Assembly (NCBI GenBank): GCA_028285685.1
Contig: JANQOR010000028.1
Span: 62,001 to 126,000, forward strand
Length of the DNA stretch: 64,000 nt
Direction: 5' to 3'
From: Cyclobacteriaceae bacterium
GTDB lineage: Bacteria > Bacteroidota > Bacteroidia > Cytophagales > Cyclobacteriaceae
The translations under genes and the position numbers were made by a program. Shown piece by piece: positions 17,901-27,083 of this stretch. Every line of letters starts with the position of its first letter. The stretch's first letter is position 1. The notes below the pieces were generated by a model that ran no database searches, was not told where the DNA came from, and worked only from the letters and a program-made list of their open reading frames with translations.

Positions 17901-18599
17901 ATGGCTCAAAACAACTTCGCACAACCCATCCAGCAAAAACACATTGTGGTGCTTATAGCCACGTTGATATTGATTCCCCTCCTATGGGGTACAGGGGTCT
18001 TCAAAATTCAGGCTGCCTACATTCTCCCTGGTCTTGAACGCCCATTCTTTTGGACTTTTTTCATGTCCATTCTGTTTCTTGAATGGCTTGCGTTCCTGTT
18101 GATCTTCTATGCTACCAGACCAAACATGGCTGAGTATTTAAGCATAAACACTGCATTTCTTTCGAAACACAAATTTTTGCTGATTGGTGGAGTAATCGTT
18201 CTCCTGATTCTTGCAGGCATAGCACCTGCATATTTGTACTCAGGTGAGCTGCCATCCAATTCTTCTACACTTGGATCAATTGGTCCTGTCAGCAGTATCC
18301 AGAGGGTCGCGTTCATTTTCCTTTCACTCACCGCTGGGATATGTGAGGAAGTAATATTCAGGGGTTACGGAATTTCTGTCCTTGAACGGATATTTAAGAG
18401 AAAGAGTGTTGCCCTGATCATTTCCTCGCTTGCCTTTATGAGTCTTCACGGTGTGGCTTTTCTGCCATGGTCAATGCTTGTGCAATACTTTATCATTGGG
18501 CTGATTTTCGGTTTCATTTTCCAGAGATACCGTAGGCTGGAGATTTTGATCATCGTGCACTTCCTACTTGATGCCTTGATTGCGGTGAGTGTACCTTGA
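17901..18599 (+). CDS. CPBP-family intramembrane metalloprotease
   Basis: This 232-residue polytopic membrane protein has the Abi/CPBP (Rce1-like) glutamyl protease motifs: EEVIFRG with Glu149, Glu150 and Arg154, FMSLH with His183, and HFLLD with His220. At least six hydrophobic helices are visible. CPBP proteins cleave prenylated or membrane substrates, process peptides or give self-immunity to bacteriocins; which applies here is not known. TTG 17883 is in frame upstream, but ATG 17901 gives a natural short hydrophilic N-terminus. It follows the AraC-type regulator by 70 bases and converges on an amidohydrolase gene. Confidence 0.88.
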   Translation: MAQNNFAQPIQQKHIVVLIATLILIPLLWGTGVFKIQAAYILPGLERPFFWTFFMSILFLEWLAFLLIFYATRPNMAEYLSINTAFLSKHKFLLIGGVIVLLILAGIAPAYLYSGELPSNSSTLGSIGPVSSIQRVAFIFLSLTAGICEEVIFRGYGISVLERIFKRKSVALIISSLAFMSLHGVAFLPWSMLVQYFIIGLIFGFIFQRYRRLEILIIVHFLLDALIAVSVP

Positions 18600-18604
18600 T
18601 TGGA

Positions 18605-19978
18605 TCAGTCCGAAACCAGCTTTTTTGTTTCTTCAAGCAACGAGTCAAGCTTGGACCGGTTCAGGTATTTACCTCTTAAAAATACAGCATTGACTGTTCG
18701 GACATTGTTGATGTCTGCGAGGGGGTTCTCGTCTAGCAAAACAAGGCTTGCTTTTTTGCCCTTTTGAATGCTCCCGAAGGTATCGTCCTTTTTCATAAAT
18801 AGAGCAGGGTTAAGTGTTGCCGCTCTTAATGCCGCTGCATTTGACATGCCCCCTATTACCATCAACTCCAGCTCATCGTGGAGGCTGAAACCCGGAAAGC
18901 AGAAAGGATTTGGGTAATCTGTGCCAGCAAGGATTTTGACACCCGCCTTTTCCAAATCACCCATAAGCGACAACTCTAGCTCAAATTTTCTCCTGGCCGC
19001 ATCGTAATGCTCCTTGCTCCTGGAAGAGCCTCGATTCCACATTTGGTCAAAAAACGACGGGATGTACTCCATTCTTGGATCTTGAGTGATCGTGGAATCA
19101 TCTAAATTCGAAATGTTCCTCAAAACAACTAGTGTAGGTGACAGCCAGGTATCGCTTTTGGCCAGGACTGTCGCAAGAGAATCAAATATCGCTTGATCAA
19201 AGCCATCCACCAGAAAGTTGGCTTTCTCTGGCGAAGAAAAACCTTTTTTTGCTTGTTCTTGCAGCTTCTCAGGGTCGGAAGTGCAAGCCTCCAGTATCCC
19301 ATAGAAGTGTTCGGCGCTTTGTTGACCAGCCTCAATAGCCTCCCACATGCTTATGGAAGAAGGAACATGACCTGCAAAAGGAATATCATTTTTCCTGGCT
19401 TCCTCAACAATCGCGAAGTACGATTCACGGGACAAGAGGCTGTAGACCTTCAGAAAATCCATCCCCTCCTCCACCTGTTTTCTCACCTCAGCTACAGCTT
19501 CGGCACTATCCGCAACTCCACTGGAGCCAGGCCAGATCGGTGGCACTCCATCAATGATGGAACCGGCGGAATAGATATCCAGTCCCAGGATTTTGCCTGC
19601 CTCAGTGCGATCCCGAATACTTTTTACGGTGTCAGGAATACCCCACATCTCCCGAACACCAGTCACACCATTGGCAATCAACACGGGATTGAAGAAATGA
19701 TAATTCCAATTGTAATGAGTATGCATGTCCCACAATCCGGGAATGAGATATTTTCCAGATGCGTCAATTACGTTCACCGATTCTCCTGCATTTACGTCTC
19801 CATCATAAACTGCTATTATTTCTTCTCCTGAAATCGCGACACTTCGGTTCTCCTCAACAATCCCCTTTTCTACATCGATTAATCGTACATTTTTGATCAG
19901 GTAATTGGCATCTTCCACCTTGTTTTTGCAACCGAAAACGAGGGTAAAAAGGGAAATCCAGAGAAGTCTTTGGTTCAT
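18605..19978 (-). CDS. Lipoprotein amidohydrolase
   Basis: This 457-residue metal-dependent hydrolase is exported as a lipoprotein (signal FTLVFGC, Cys 17). Motifs in order: DMHTHYN (HxH metal pair), FAGHVPSS and SAEHFYG (metal histidines), ILAGTDYPN (barrel Asp), and ASLVLLDENPL in the composite beta domain. It is of the same subfamily as the gene at 746-2065, with which it shares the order of motifs and the C-terminal SxxLxRGKYLNRSKLD-type ending, so the window carries at least three related amidohydrolases. No mobile feature explains the multiplication. The substrate is unknown. Confidence 0.92.
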   Translation of the reverse strand: MNQRLLWISLFTLVFGCKNKVEDANYLIKNVRLIDVEKGIVEENRSVAISGEEIIAVYDGDVNAGESVNVIDASGKYLIPGLWDMHTHYNWNYHFFNPVLIANGVTGVREMWGIPDTVKSIRDRTEAGKILGLDIYSAGSIIDGVPPIWPGSSGVADSAEAVAEVRKQVEEGMDFLKVYSLLSRESYFAIVEEARKNDIPFAGHVPSSISMWEAIEAGQQSAEHFYGILEACTSDPEKLQEQAKKGFSSPEKANFLVDGFDQAIFDSLATVLAKSDTWLSPTLVVLRNISNLDDSTITQDPRMEYIPSFFDQMWNRGSSRSKEHYDAARRKFELELSLMGDLEKAGVKILAGTDYPNPFCFPGFSLHDELELMVIGGMSNAAALRAATLNPALFMKKDDTFGSIQKGKKASLVLLDENPLADINNVRTVNAVFLRGKYLNRSKLDSLLEETKKLVSD

Positions 19979-20072
19979 GATGTTAAATTTTTGATTTAAG
20001 ATCCAATTCTAGGCTTGACTAACCAAATCGAAGTACTAATCAATTGAGTGCAACCAAGTTTAGCCAGTTTCT

Positions 20073-22388
20073 TCACCTTTCCAGACCGAAATCGGGAGTC
20101 TGAATCGTCACAATTGCATCGCCCGTAACAAACCCAAAAGGCATCATATTTTTCGGCTTGGGTTCCACATCGAATAGCGGATTTGTTGTAAGATCATATG
20201 AGGTTTCTACAACTCGGAAATTAGGTATCATATCACTCTTCATCGAACAAGAGATGTTTAGCAAGCTATCTGCATTCCCCATCGTATATCGGGTCAGTCG
20301 ACGATATTGTGCTCGTGAAACAGGGCCATCAACAATTGGTTCTCCGTTGATTGAAAAGCTGCTGAATTCTTGCACTTCATTTGTCAGCAACTCGTAACGG
20401 TGGACTTTTCGCTGTGGAGTGATCGTGAATTCCAGTCTGCGCTCGTCGCCAATCAACGTATCCAGACGTACCTCAACCTCCGAAACTCTGATATCCCTGT
20501 TCTCTGTTTTTTTGTGATACCGAATCGTAGAGTTCAGCACTCCAGTCTCTTCCGGCAATCTTCCCTGAACCGGATCCTCCCCTAAAAATTGCAGCACGTA
20601 TTCATCCAGCCCGGAATTTCTACTGGCCCAGTAGGACACATTTTGATCAGCGTTATAGTAGAACACAATGTTGGTTGGCTTCTTACTGTTTTCACCAAAT
20701 CCACTCATGACAGTTGCTATGATAAAAAACAACAAAGCGATAACTCCCATGCTAATGTTGAACTCGTTTCTGATACTTGAGATTGAAAGTATTGGTACCA
20801 AAAGACTGATTGTCAAAACAATGAAAAGAGCACTTATAAAAAGCGCTCCAAGCCCAAGCGCCACCGGGAATAACTTGATCAGCGGCGAAAGCATATACAG
20901 CAATGGAGTAGAAAGCACAACAAAAACAAGAAGAGAAGTCTGTGTTGACAGGTCTTTAAAAATCAAAAGACCCAGGATAATAAGACCCATGTAAACTGGA
21001 ATGATGAAAAAAGCAGCTCCTGGCAAGTAGACCAATACTACCGCATTGACAATTAACCAAAAAACGATAGGTGCTAGAAATAAATTACCAGGCTCATGTT
21101 TCTTAAAAAACTTTCTATAAGTGGCCATAAAAATCCAGACGTTGAACGCACTGATTGCCACTATGTATTGATATCCGTTATAGGTGAATCCGTGAAGGAT
21201 ATCGGCGTAGTGAGGATGGACGATTAGTAACAATTTCCATAGTAGGTAGGTAGACAGGACGCCCGCAACAAGGGAAATAAGAAAGGGCAAAAATCCCAGT
21301 CCCGCACTCTTCAGGCTTATTTTATCTCTTTTCACACCAATGACTACAAGGCCTACAAAAAGTGCAGTCGCCAGGAAAAAGAGTGGACCATTCCAGGAAA
21401 AAGGATAGTGTAGCATTTTTATCAAAGGAGCCTTGACAAAAATTCGGTCACTCTCACTGTTAAGGTCAGATAGGTCGCTGTTCGCGAAATAATTCAATGT
21501 GGACATCAAGTAGTCCCCCTGATGGACGATCGTTGCGATATCCATCCTTTCATATGAATCTTGCGCCGTGTGATAATCAAAGTGATCATCGATAAAAGCA
21601 AAGTTGAACCCGTTGATGTCCGAAATCTCTCGAAAAGGGGTAAGATCCGTGTCATTGGGAAGCATTTTGTAAACGCTATATGACAGTGAGTTGGTTGTTG
21701 GGTAAGACGGATTTGCTTTTAGGAATTCCTTTAGCATTTTGCTGTTTTTCCCATTCGTCTCCATCAACATAAAACTTGGCCCCCCACTCCCCCGTGCTTC
21801 TAAATTCAAGATCAAGCCAATGTCATCGATCCACTCGTGGTACTTGATGAAAGCCTGTGCGCCAAGAAGCCCAAGTTCTTCAGCATCGGAAAAAAGGACG
21901 ATGATATCATTTTTGGGACTGTCGCTTGCTGCTAGAAACACCCTAAGTCCTTCCAGGATGGTCGCAACCCCTACTCCATCATCGCCTGCTCCTCGGGAAA
22001 ATGGTACGGACGAATCGTAGTGAGAAAGTAGCATCAGCGCTTTTCCATCCCCCGAACCGTCAATTCTTGCAATAATGTTTTCAACAGTAGTTCCTGTTGC
22101 TCTTCGAGGATCAAGAATGGTTTGAGTCTGGATCTCTACGTTTAATCCCAATTTCTGTAGCTCAGCAACAAGATAGTTCTGTACTTCTTTGTGCGCAGCT
22201 GTTCCGACATGATGAACGTCCTTAGCAATGACCTGCAAGTGCTTTCGAGCATTTTTAACAGAGAAATCAGCACCAGAATCTGAGTCCAGATAGGACGAAG
22301 ATGGTTTCAGATCGGAAAAAGACCATAAAACGACCAAAGCCATGAGAATGATTGCAACAGCGGAGACTAGTTTACTTGCTTCTTTCAT
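20073..22388 (-). CDS. Membrane-anchored M28-family aminopeptidase
   Basis: This 771-residue protein has one N-terminal transmembrane helix (about 7-24), an M28 zinc-peptidase domain, then about eight transmembrane helices (about 330-560) and a C-terminal soluble domain of about 200 residues. Zinc and catalytic residues are visible: His123 and Asp125 in LLSHYDS, Asp136 in GAGDDGVG, the Glu pair 170-171 in FSDAEELGLLG, Glu197 in LNLEARG, and the final His in DDHFDYHTAQD. The layout matches vacuolar Pff1-type membrane proteases of eukaryotes and their bacterial counterparts. The active site should face outward. It is probably involved in peptide turnover in the envelope. The gene is monocistronic. 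Confidence 0.9.
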   Translation of the reverse strand: MKEASKLVSAVAIILMALVVLWSFSDLKPSSSYLDSDSGADFSVKNARKHLQVIAKDVHHVGTAAHKEVQNYLVAELQKLGLNVEIQTQTILDPRRATGTTVENIIARIDGSGDGKALMLLSHYDSSVPFSRGAGDDGVGVATILEGLRVFLAASDSPKNDIIVLFSDAEELGLLGAQAFIKYHEWIDDIGLILNLEARGSGGPSFMLMETNGKNSKMLKEFLKANPSYPTTNSLSYSVYKMLPNDTDLTPFREISDINGFNFAFIDDHFDYHTAQDSYERMDIATIVHQGDYLMSTLNYFANSDLSDLNSESDRIFVKAPLIKMLHYPFSWNGPLFFLATALFVGLVVIGVKRDKISLKSAGLGFLPFLISLVAGVLSTYLLWKLLLIVHPHYADILHGFTYNGYQYIVAISAFNVWIFMATYRKFFKKHEPGNLFLAPIVFWLIVNAVVLVYLPGAAFFIIPVYMGLIILGLLIFKDLSTQTSLLVFVVLSTPLLYMLSPLIKLFPVALGLGALFISALFIVLTISLLVPILSISSIRNEFNISMGVIALLFFIIATVMSGFGENSKKPTNIVFYYNADQNVSYWASRNSGLDEYVLQFLGEDPVQGRLPEETGVLNSTIRYHKKTENRDIRVSEVEVRLDTLIGDERRLEFTITPQRKVHRYELLTNEVQEFSSFSINGEPIVDGPVSRAQYRRLTRYTMGNADSLLNISCSMKSDMIPNFRVVETSYDLTTNPLFDVEPKPKNMMPFGFVTGDAIVTIQTPDFGLER

Positions 22389-22498
22389 TTTGGGTGCTTT
22401 GTTAGGTTAGCACCTAAATTTAGCGATATTATACAACTGAGATGACGTTAGGTAAGGGATGAGGTAAAACATCCGGTTGTACACAAAATGCTGAGACT

Positions 22499-23026
22499 AT
22501 GAAATATCTGACATTTCTGACTGCAATCTCCTTCTCCTTCGACCTGGTTGGACAAGACCTTAAATACGGTGACTCCACGATTGTGGAATCTGTAAGAAAA
22601 GTCACGTCAGAAATCTATGAAACGAAAGGCAAAACCGATTTCTATCTTACGAGCAGACTGTTTCAGGAAAATGTTGTTTCTGGAACCAGCATCGTGGCTC
22701 ATTCCAAGAATGGAACAATCAACAGAATCGTTACTTCCGCCTTTACAGATCAAGGTCAGCTTTCCGCAGAGTGGTTTTATATTGATGAAAGGATATTATT
22801 TTCTTACCTAGTGTTTGAGTTTTTTGCTGAAAAGGAGCCAAAGGGAGCATGGAGGAATTTTAAAGGCTTAGCGAGTTGGGAAAGCAGGTATTACTTTGAT
22901 GATGATCAATTGACCTACCATCAGCACAAGGGACGCGACATGATAGTAGAATCAACGCTTGAAAGAATACAGAAAGACGCGGAAGAAATTTTGAAGTATG
23001 TAAAAAGTCAGATACGCGAAGACTAA
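22499..23026 (+). CDS. Small exported protein of unknown function
   Basis: I do not recognise this 175-residue protein. It has a signal peptide (MKYLTFLTAISFSFDLVGQ). The mature part is rich in aromatic and charged residues (SAEWFYIDERILFSYLVFEFF) and ends in a charged helix. There is no lipobox, catalytic motif or repeat. It stands alone between a divergent M28 peptidase gene and a convergent response-regulator gene. Proteins of this general type are common in Cytophagales as lineage-specific secreted factors. Confidence 0.6.
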   Translation: MKYLTFLTAISFSFDLVGQDLKYGDSTIVESVRKVTSEIYETKGKTDFYLTSRLFQENVVSGTSIVAHSKNGTINRIVTSAFTDQGQLSAEWFYIDERILFSYLVFEFFAEKEPKGAWRNFKGLASWESRYYFDDDQLTYHQHKGRDMIVESTLERIQKDAEEILKYVKSQIRED

Positions 23027-23046
23027 GTGAAAACGAGAGTGGTGGC

Positions 23047-23802
23047 TCATGTCTGACCTAGCCATTTTTTGAATGAAACCAACCGATTTCTGCTGACAGG
23101 AATGTCTTCTGTTGGGACAGGTTCTACGTTCAAGTAATACTTCCCATGGTCATTTTCCAAAGATGCAACGGCCTCAACCCCAACAATGAACTGACGATTG
23201 ACTCGAAAAAACAGTGATGGGTCGAGCATCCTTTCCAGCTCATCCAGGTACTCGTCCACAACATATTGTTTACCATCTACTGTGGTTATGAAATTCACCT
23301 TAGACTGGGTATGTATATATGCGATTTTATCTGATGAAATCTGGTAAAATTTCTTTCCGGCACGCACCAGAAATCGTTCCTTGTATTCAGGCCTGTTATT
23401 GCTAATTGCCAATGCAAGTGCCTGATAATCCACCGACCGAGCTTCCTTCTTTAGTTTTTCGAATTTTTCCAGGGATCTTTTTAACTCCTCCTGCTCATAT
23501 GGCTTAAGCAGGTAGTCTACGCTATTAAGCTTGAAAGCGTCAATAGCATACTCATCAAAGGCCGTACAGAAGATCACCGGGGAGAAACAGGACACCTGGT
23601 TAAAGATTTCAAAGCTCAGGCCATCTTTGAGCTGAATGTCAAGAAATATCAGCTCCGGTTCTGAGTTAGACCTGAGCCATTGAACTGACTCCTGAACAGA
23701 GGTAAGTTGAGCCAAAATATTGACTGAAGGTTCAACATCCTTCAACATCTTGATCAGTCCCCTGGAAGCGGCTATTTCATCCTCAATAATCAAAACATTC
23801 AT
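23047..23802 (-). CDS. LytTR response regulator
   Basis: This 251-residue regulator has a receiver domain with the acidic pair in LIIEDE, Asp55 in IFLDIQL as phosphoacceptor and Lys in YLLKPYE. A LytTR DNA-binding domain follows from about residue 140 (IAYIHTQSKVNFITT, FFRVNRQFIV). The start codon overlaps the stop of the upstream kinase gene by 4 bases, a typical coupled pair. It is the second LytS/LytTR system in the window, not identical to the one at 3.6-5.5 kb. Targets are unknown. Confidence 0.93.
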   Translation of the reverse strand: MNVLIIEDEIAASRGLIKMLKDVEPSVNILAQLTSVQESVQWLRSNSEPELIFLDIQLKDGLSFEIFNQVSCFSPVIFCTAFDEYAIDAFKLNSVDYLLKPYEQEELKRSLEKFEKLKKEARSVDYQALALAISNNRPEYKERFLVRAGKKFYQISSDKIAYIHTQSKVNFITTVDGKQYVVDEYLDELERMLDPSLFFRVNRQFIVGVEAVASLENDHGKYYLNVEPVPTEDIPVSRNRLVSFKKWLGQT

Positions 23803-24842
23803 ATGCTCTCGACATTGATCAATGGAACATTTATAGCAAAAAATTTATCATTTTTATCAACAACAACTCGTTCCCCAGTTAAGTACTTATATCGGCTAGA
23901 AATATTTTGAATACCAATATTGGTGGACTCTGACACCACCTGAGAAGAAAGTGTGTTCTTAAAAACCAACGCTCTATCTTTTATCTTCACGCTGATTTCC
24001 AGTGGATCATTAGCTGAAGAGACGTTGTGCTTTAAGGCATTTTCCAACAACAACTGCATGGTCAGCGGAGCAATAAATAGTTCCTCTTGCTCACTCGTGA
24101 TCTCATTTTTGATCAGAAAACTCTCTCCAAAACGAATCTTAAGCAGTTTAATATAGGACCGGAAGATTTCCAGTTCATCTTTCAACCTGATTATTTCCGA
24201 CTCCTTTGTTTCAAGTACGAAACGATAGACCTTACTTAACTGACTTAGAAAATCCCCTGCTGCTTTTTTGCTTTCATTGATCAGCACAGCCAGGGTATTG
24301 AAACAATTGAACAAAAAGTGAGGGCTAATCTGCGTCTTAAGGATTTCATACCTGGCTCGGATATTTTCCTTCTCCAGCTGCTCCTTTTTCGTGGAGATGC
24401 TGTCCCATTCACCATAGTAATACAAGCTTTCAGTTAGTCCATTTACAAACAACGGAATAAACAAAGCCACGATGACAAAATCAAAGAGGTACTCTGAGGT
24501 CATTGGAAGCTGAAGTATGTAATCCCAGAAAAAAATAGAAAAAGCCCAGGACGCTGCGATTGAGTAGATCGAAGTTGCTGATATCTGTAAGATTAGACGA
24601 TGAAGTTGACGGGTATTGTCACTAAAGCGGGATCTTAAGAATCGAACCACAAAATCGTGGCCAAATATGACTACCGCTGCTAGTAAAAGACTAAAAAGCA
24701 ACTCAACGAGCGTCATCCAATGCCACAAATCCGCTAAGTTCAATTGACCCAGCAGAAGGAATTTTATTTTATAATAAAGTTGGATACCCACTCCAACCAC
24801 GATTATGGCAAAAGTGTTAACGTGCCTTCTTTTTACATTCAT
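23799..24842 (-). CDS. LytS-type sensor histidine kinase
   Basis: This 347-residue kinase has four transmembrane helices, a short linker and a His_kinase domain with the phosphoacceptor His175 in ISPHFLFN. The N-box is QLLLENALKHN; the G-box is degenerate (NIGIQNISSRYK). ATG 24842 is chosen over ATG 24869 because a 14-bp perfect hairpin (24858-24890) covers the longer start and looks like the 3' end of the upstream gene. The extra nine residues would also be poorly conserved in kind. It is translated together with the downstream LytTR regulator. Confidence 0.9.
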   Translation of the reverse strand: MNVKRRHVNTFAIIVVGVGIQLYYKIKFLLLGQLNLADLWHWMTLVELLFSLLLAAVVIFGHDFVVRFLRSRFSDNTRQLHRLILQISATSIYSIAASWAFSIFFWDYILQLPMTSEYLFDFVIVALFIPLFVNGLTESLYYYGEWDSISTKKEQLEKENIRARYEILKTQISPHFLFNCFNTLAVLINESKKAAGDFLSQLSKVYRFVLETKESEIIRLKDELEIFRSYIKLLKIRFGESFLIKNEITSEQEELFIAPLTMQLLLENALKHNVSSANDPLEISVKIKDRALVFKNTLSSQVVSESTNIGIQNISSRYKYLTGERVVVDKNDKFFAINVPLINVESI

Positions 24843-24857
24843 GCGTGGGGATTTAGA

Positions 24858-24890
24858 ATTGGACAACATCCTTCACGGATGTTGTCCAAT
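24858..24890 (-). terminator. Strong intergenic hairpin between the DUF1330-like gene and the LytS gene
   Basis: A perfect 14-bp stem (24858-24871 with 24877-24890) closes on a 5-base loop. It starts 4 bases after the stop of the upstream minus-strand gene, where a terminator is expected, and it overlaps the first possible ATG of the kinase gene. The T-tract is weak. It therefore either terminates the upstream transcript or partly attenuates read-through into the two-component pair. Confidence 0.65.
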
Positions 24891-24894
24891 AAAG

Positions 24895-25632
24895 TTAGTC
24901 CATGTTAATAAAGGCCGCCTTCCCCTCTATCCATATCAGGTCAGATATTGCCTCGACATATAGTCCTTCGATCTCCTTATGTCGGGGATCTTCTTGCAGT
25001 TGATCCTTCCTGGATTCCGTGTCATGATAGAGAATACTAACTCGATCAGGCATTTGGATATTGCCAAAGACGTTATCTGGCTCAAGAATTCTCTCCGTAA
25101 ACAGGCGGTGCTTATCATAAAAGTCTTTTGACTTCTTTCGATACGTATCGTATGGCTTGGCTTTTCCATCCTTGAAATAAGCCATTTCCAGCATATACAA
25201 TCGCTCTGCTACTCCCCCGGAACTTAGCTCACCTCCAATCGCATAACCTCCAATTCCAGCCATTTCAATCGATTCTGACCTAAGATGTTTGATCTTCAAA
25301 AAATCAGGATCTTGCTCAAACTGCTCGTACGCCTCTTTGCTATCATAGTAAACAATATTGACCATGTGCGGTTGCTCGATCTTGGAGTTACCAGCATAGA
25401 TGGAATTTATCGGACTTAATATCCGTTCTCCCGCACCACCATATTTTGAAACGATAGGCCCCATTTTTTCACCATACTCCTGAAACTTTACCGGATCTTT
25501 TACCCAGATAAAAACCACCTGGTAATACCGCTTATCCTTAGCAGGATTCCCTTCTGATGATGTCGCCGAACTCACCGTTACGATCAGAATCATCAGGACA
25601 AATGCCATTAAATCTTTAAAACATGCTTTCAT
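24895..25632 (-). CDS. Exported two-repeat DUF1330/NIPSNAP-like protein
   Basis: This 245-residue protein has a signal peptide (MKACFKDLMAFVLMIL, cleavage after SSATS). The mature chain is a tandem of two ferredoxin-like alpha-beta units: repeat one around 30-125 (YQVVFIWVKDPVKFQEYGEK, with VNIVYYDSKEAYEQF) and repeat two around 135-230 (EMAYFKDGKAKPYDTYRKK, with VSILYHDTESRK). The shared pattern (xVxxYxDxxxxY) fits dimeric alpha-beta barrel families such as DUF1330/NIPSNAP, here fused as a pseudo-dimer. An upstream in-frame ATG at 25764 was rejected because it adds 44 residues without gain. The role is unknown. Confidence 0.7.
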   Translation of the reverse strand: MKACFKDLMAFVLMILIVTVSSATSSEGNPAKDKRYYQVVFIWVKDPVKFQEYGEKMGPIVSKYGGAGERILSPINSIYAGNSKIEQPHMVNIVYYDSKEAYEQFEQDPDFLKIKHLRSESIEMAGIGGYAIGGELSSGGVAERLYMLEMAYFKDGKAKPYDTYRKKSKDFYDKHRLFTERILEPDNVFGNIQMPDRVSILYHDTESRKDQLQEDPRHKEIEGLYVEAISDLIWIEGKAAFINMD

Positions 25633-25842
25633 AGTTTTTTTGAAAGCGAATCTATGGTTGACACAAGAGCCTTTTTGAAAATACTTGCCCAAGTACAAAA
25701 TCCGAATGCTGAGTAGCAAAATGATCGAGTTGAGCTGGTTTAGTAAAAAAATTTTAACAACCATGTGATTTTCTCAGAGTTCATGCGATTAACGAATTAA
25801 ACAAACAGCGAATGAACTTTTCCAACTCGATAACTTTGCGAT

Positions 25843-26343
25843 ATGTATCCTGATAAGGAGGCTTTTCTGGAAATGCTTGAAGAAAACAAGCGCATCATTT
25901 TCAAAATATGTCACTCCTATTGCAAAGATGTCGAGGGCCAGAAAGATCTGGTACAGGAGGTAATCATTCAGCTGTGGAACAGTTTTGATCGTTTCGACGG
26001 TAAATCGAAGCGATCAACGTGGATCTACCGGGTAACCTTGAATGTCGCGATTTCCCATTATCGGAAAATTAAAACACGAGAGAAATATCAGGCACCATTG
26101 CAGGATGATTTTGTCGTCATCGATCAGCCGGATAATAGTGAGACCAACGAAGGTCTCAAACTTCTTCGACATTTCATTGATCAACTAGATGGGGTGAACA
26201 AGGCACTCGTGATCCTATACCTGGAGGAAAAGAGCTATGAAGAGATAGCCAAAATCTTGAATATCACCACCAGTAATGTGGGGACAAAAATCAATCGAAT
26301 TAAAAGAAAGCTAAAAGAACAATTTGAGAACATAGAACGATGA
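25843..26343 (+). CDS. ECF-type RNA polymerase sigma factor
   Basis: This 166-residue sigma-70 family factor has only regions 2 and 4. Region 2 spans about 15-80 (ICHSYCKDVEGQKDLVQEV; STWIYRVTLNVAISHYRK), and region 4 about 105-160 (ALVILYLEEKSYEEIAKILNI; NVGTKINRIKRKLKEQ). The stop overlaps the start of the next gene by 4 bases, the usual sigma/anti-sigma layout. A TAACTTTG element at 25831-25838 just before the start is a possible Bacteroidota -7 site that would give a nearly leaderless transcript; no clear -33 partner was seen. Controlled genes are unknown. Confidence 0.93.
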   Translation: MYPDKEAFLEMLEENKRIIFKICHSYCKDVEGQKDLVQEVIIQLWNSFDRFDGKSKRSTWIYRVTLNVAISHYRKIKTREKYQAPLQDDFVVIDQPDNSETNEGLKLLRHFIDQLDGVNKALVILYLEEKSYEEIAKILNITTSNVGTKINRIKRKLKEQFENIER

Positions 26344-27011
26344 CTGGATTAGAAAATTTACAACACGCATGGGCTGCTATCGATCAAAAACTGGATCGTA
26401 ACTGGAAGTTGAACCTGGAAATAATCAGAAGAAGTAACCTTGACAGGGTCAGGAACAAACTGTCTCAATTGATTTGGGTAAAAGGGTTGCTGCTAGCTCT
26501 CTGTCTAGTGTTCGCCGTTCTATTTGTGATTTTCACTATCAACAATTGGCAGATTGTTCATATGGCAATTACAGGGATAGTTCTTAGTGTTTGGATGTTA
26601 GCCGCCTCGATAGCTACCATCCATGAACTTCAACTTATTTCATCACTCGACTATTCCAAACCCATCCCCGATATGCAACGGCGACTTGGCAAGATCAGAT
26701 TGGTGATCATTCGTTACCTAAGAGTGGGAATTTGGATCTCTCCTTTATACTTCAGCTTCATAATTCTATTCTTCAAGGTAGCCTGGAATGTCGATATAGT
26801 AGCTGTAGGAGACCAAGCCTGGATAATCAGCAATCTCATTCTGAGTATTGGAGTTTTTCTTCCTTTAACCATTTGGGCGCACTTTAAGCTCAGCACAAAA
26901 AATGCTGAAAAGAACTGGATGAATGTGCTGCTAAGAGGAAACGGAAGTCAGGTAACAGCTGCAATTCATTTGATCAGAGAGATTGAGGAGTTTGAGGAGG
27001 AGGAAGAATAG
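26340..27011 (+). CDS. Four-helix membrane protein, probable anti-sigma partner
   Basis: This 223-residue protein starts inside the sigma-factor stop codon. The first 50 residues are cytoplasmic and helical (WAAIDQKLDRNWKLNLEII), then two pairs of transmembrane helices (about 48-95 and 125-175) and an acidic cytoplasmic tail ending in EEFEEEEE. There is no HCC zinc-binding motif, so it is not a classic ZAS anti-sigma factor. The translational coupling and membrane layout make regulation of the sigma factor the natural role, but this is inferred from position. Homologous pairs are frequent in Bacteroidota. Confidence 0.7.
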   Translation: MTGLENLQHAWAAIDQKLDRNWKLNLEIIRRSNLDRVRNKLSQLIWVKGLLLALCLVFAVLFVIFTINNWQIVHMAITGIVLSVWMLAASIATIHELQLISSLDYSKPIPDMQRRLGKIRLVIIRYLRVGIWISPLYFSFIILFFKVAWNVDIVAVGDQAWIISNLILSIGVFLPLTIWAHFKLSTKNAEKNWMNVLLRGNGSQVTAAIHLIREIEEFEEEEE

Positions 27012-27052
27012 AGATAAAGGCAAAAAAACTTTTTCTTTCCATTTCCCGTATA

Positions 27053-27074
27053 AAGTGCTAAATTTTCAGCACTT
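27053..27074. promoter_or_regulatory. BlaI operator candidate upstream of the blaI-type gene
   Basis: A 22-bp dyad with perfect 7-bp arms (AAGTGCT at 27053-27059, AGCACTT at 27068-27074) and an A/T-rich centre. It ends 9 bases before the ATG of the BlaI-type gene. A closely similar 22-bp dyad lies at 29187-29208 before the prolyl oligopeptidase. BlaI/MecI proteins bind such dyads and repress their own operon. Confidence 0.8.
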
Positions 27075-27083
27075 AAATCTAAA

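Noticed and set aside
26340-27011. Calling the sigma partner a zinc anti-sigma factor
   Set aside because: No HxxxCxxC motif is present; only position and topology support the role.
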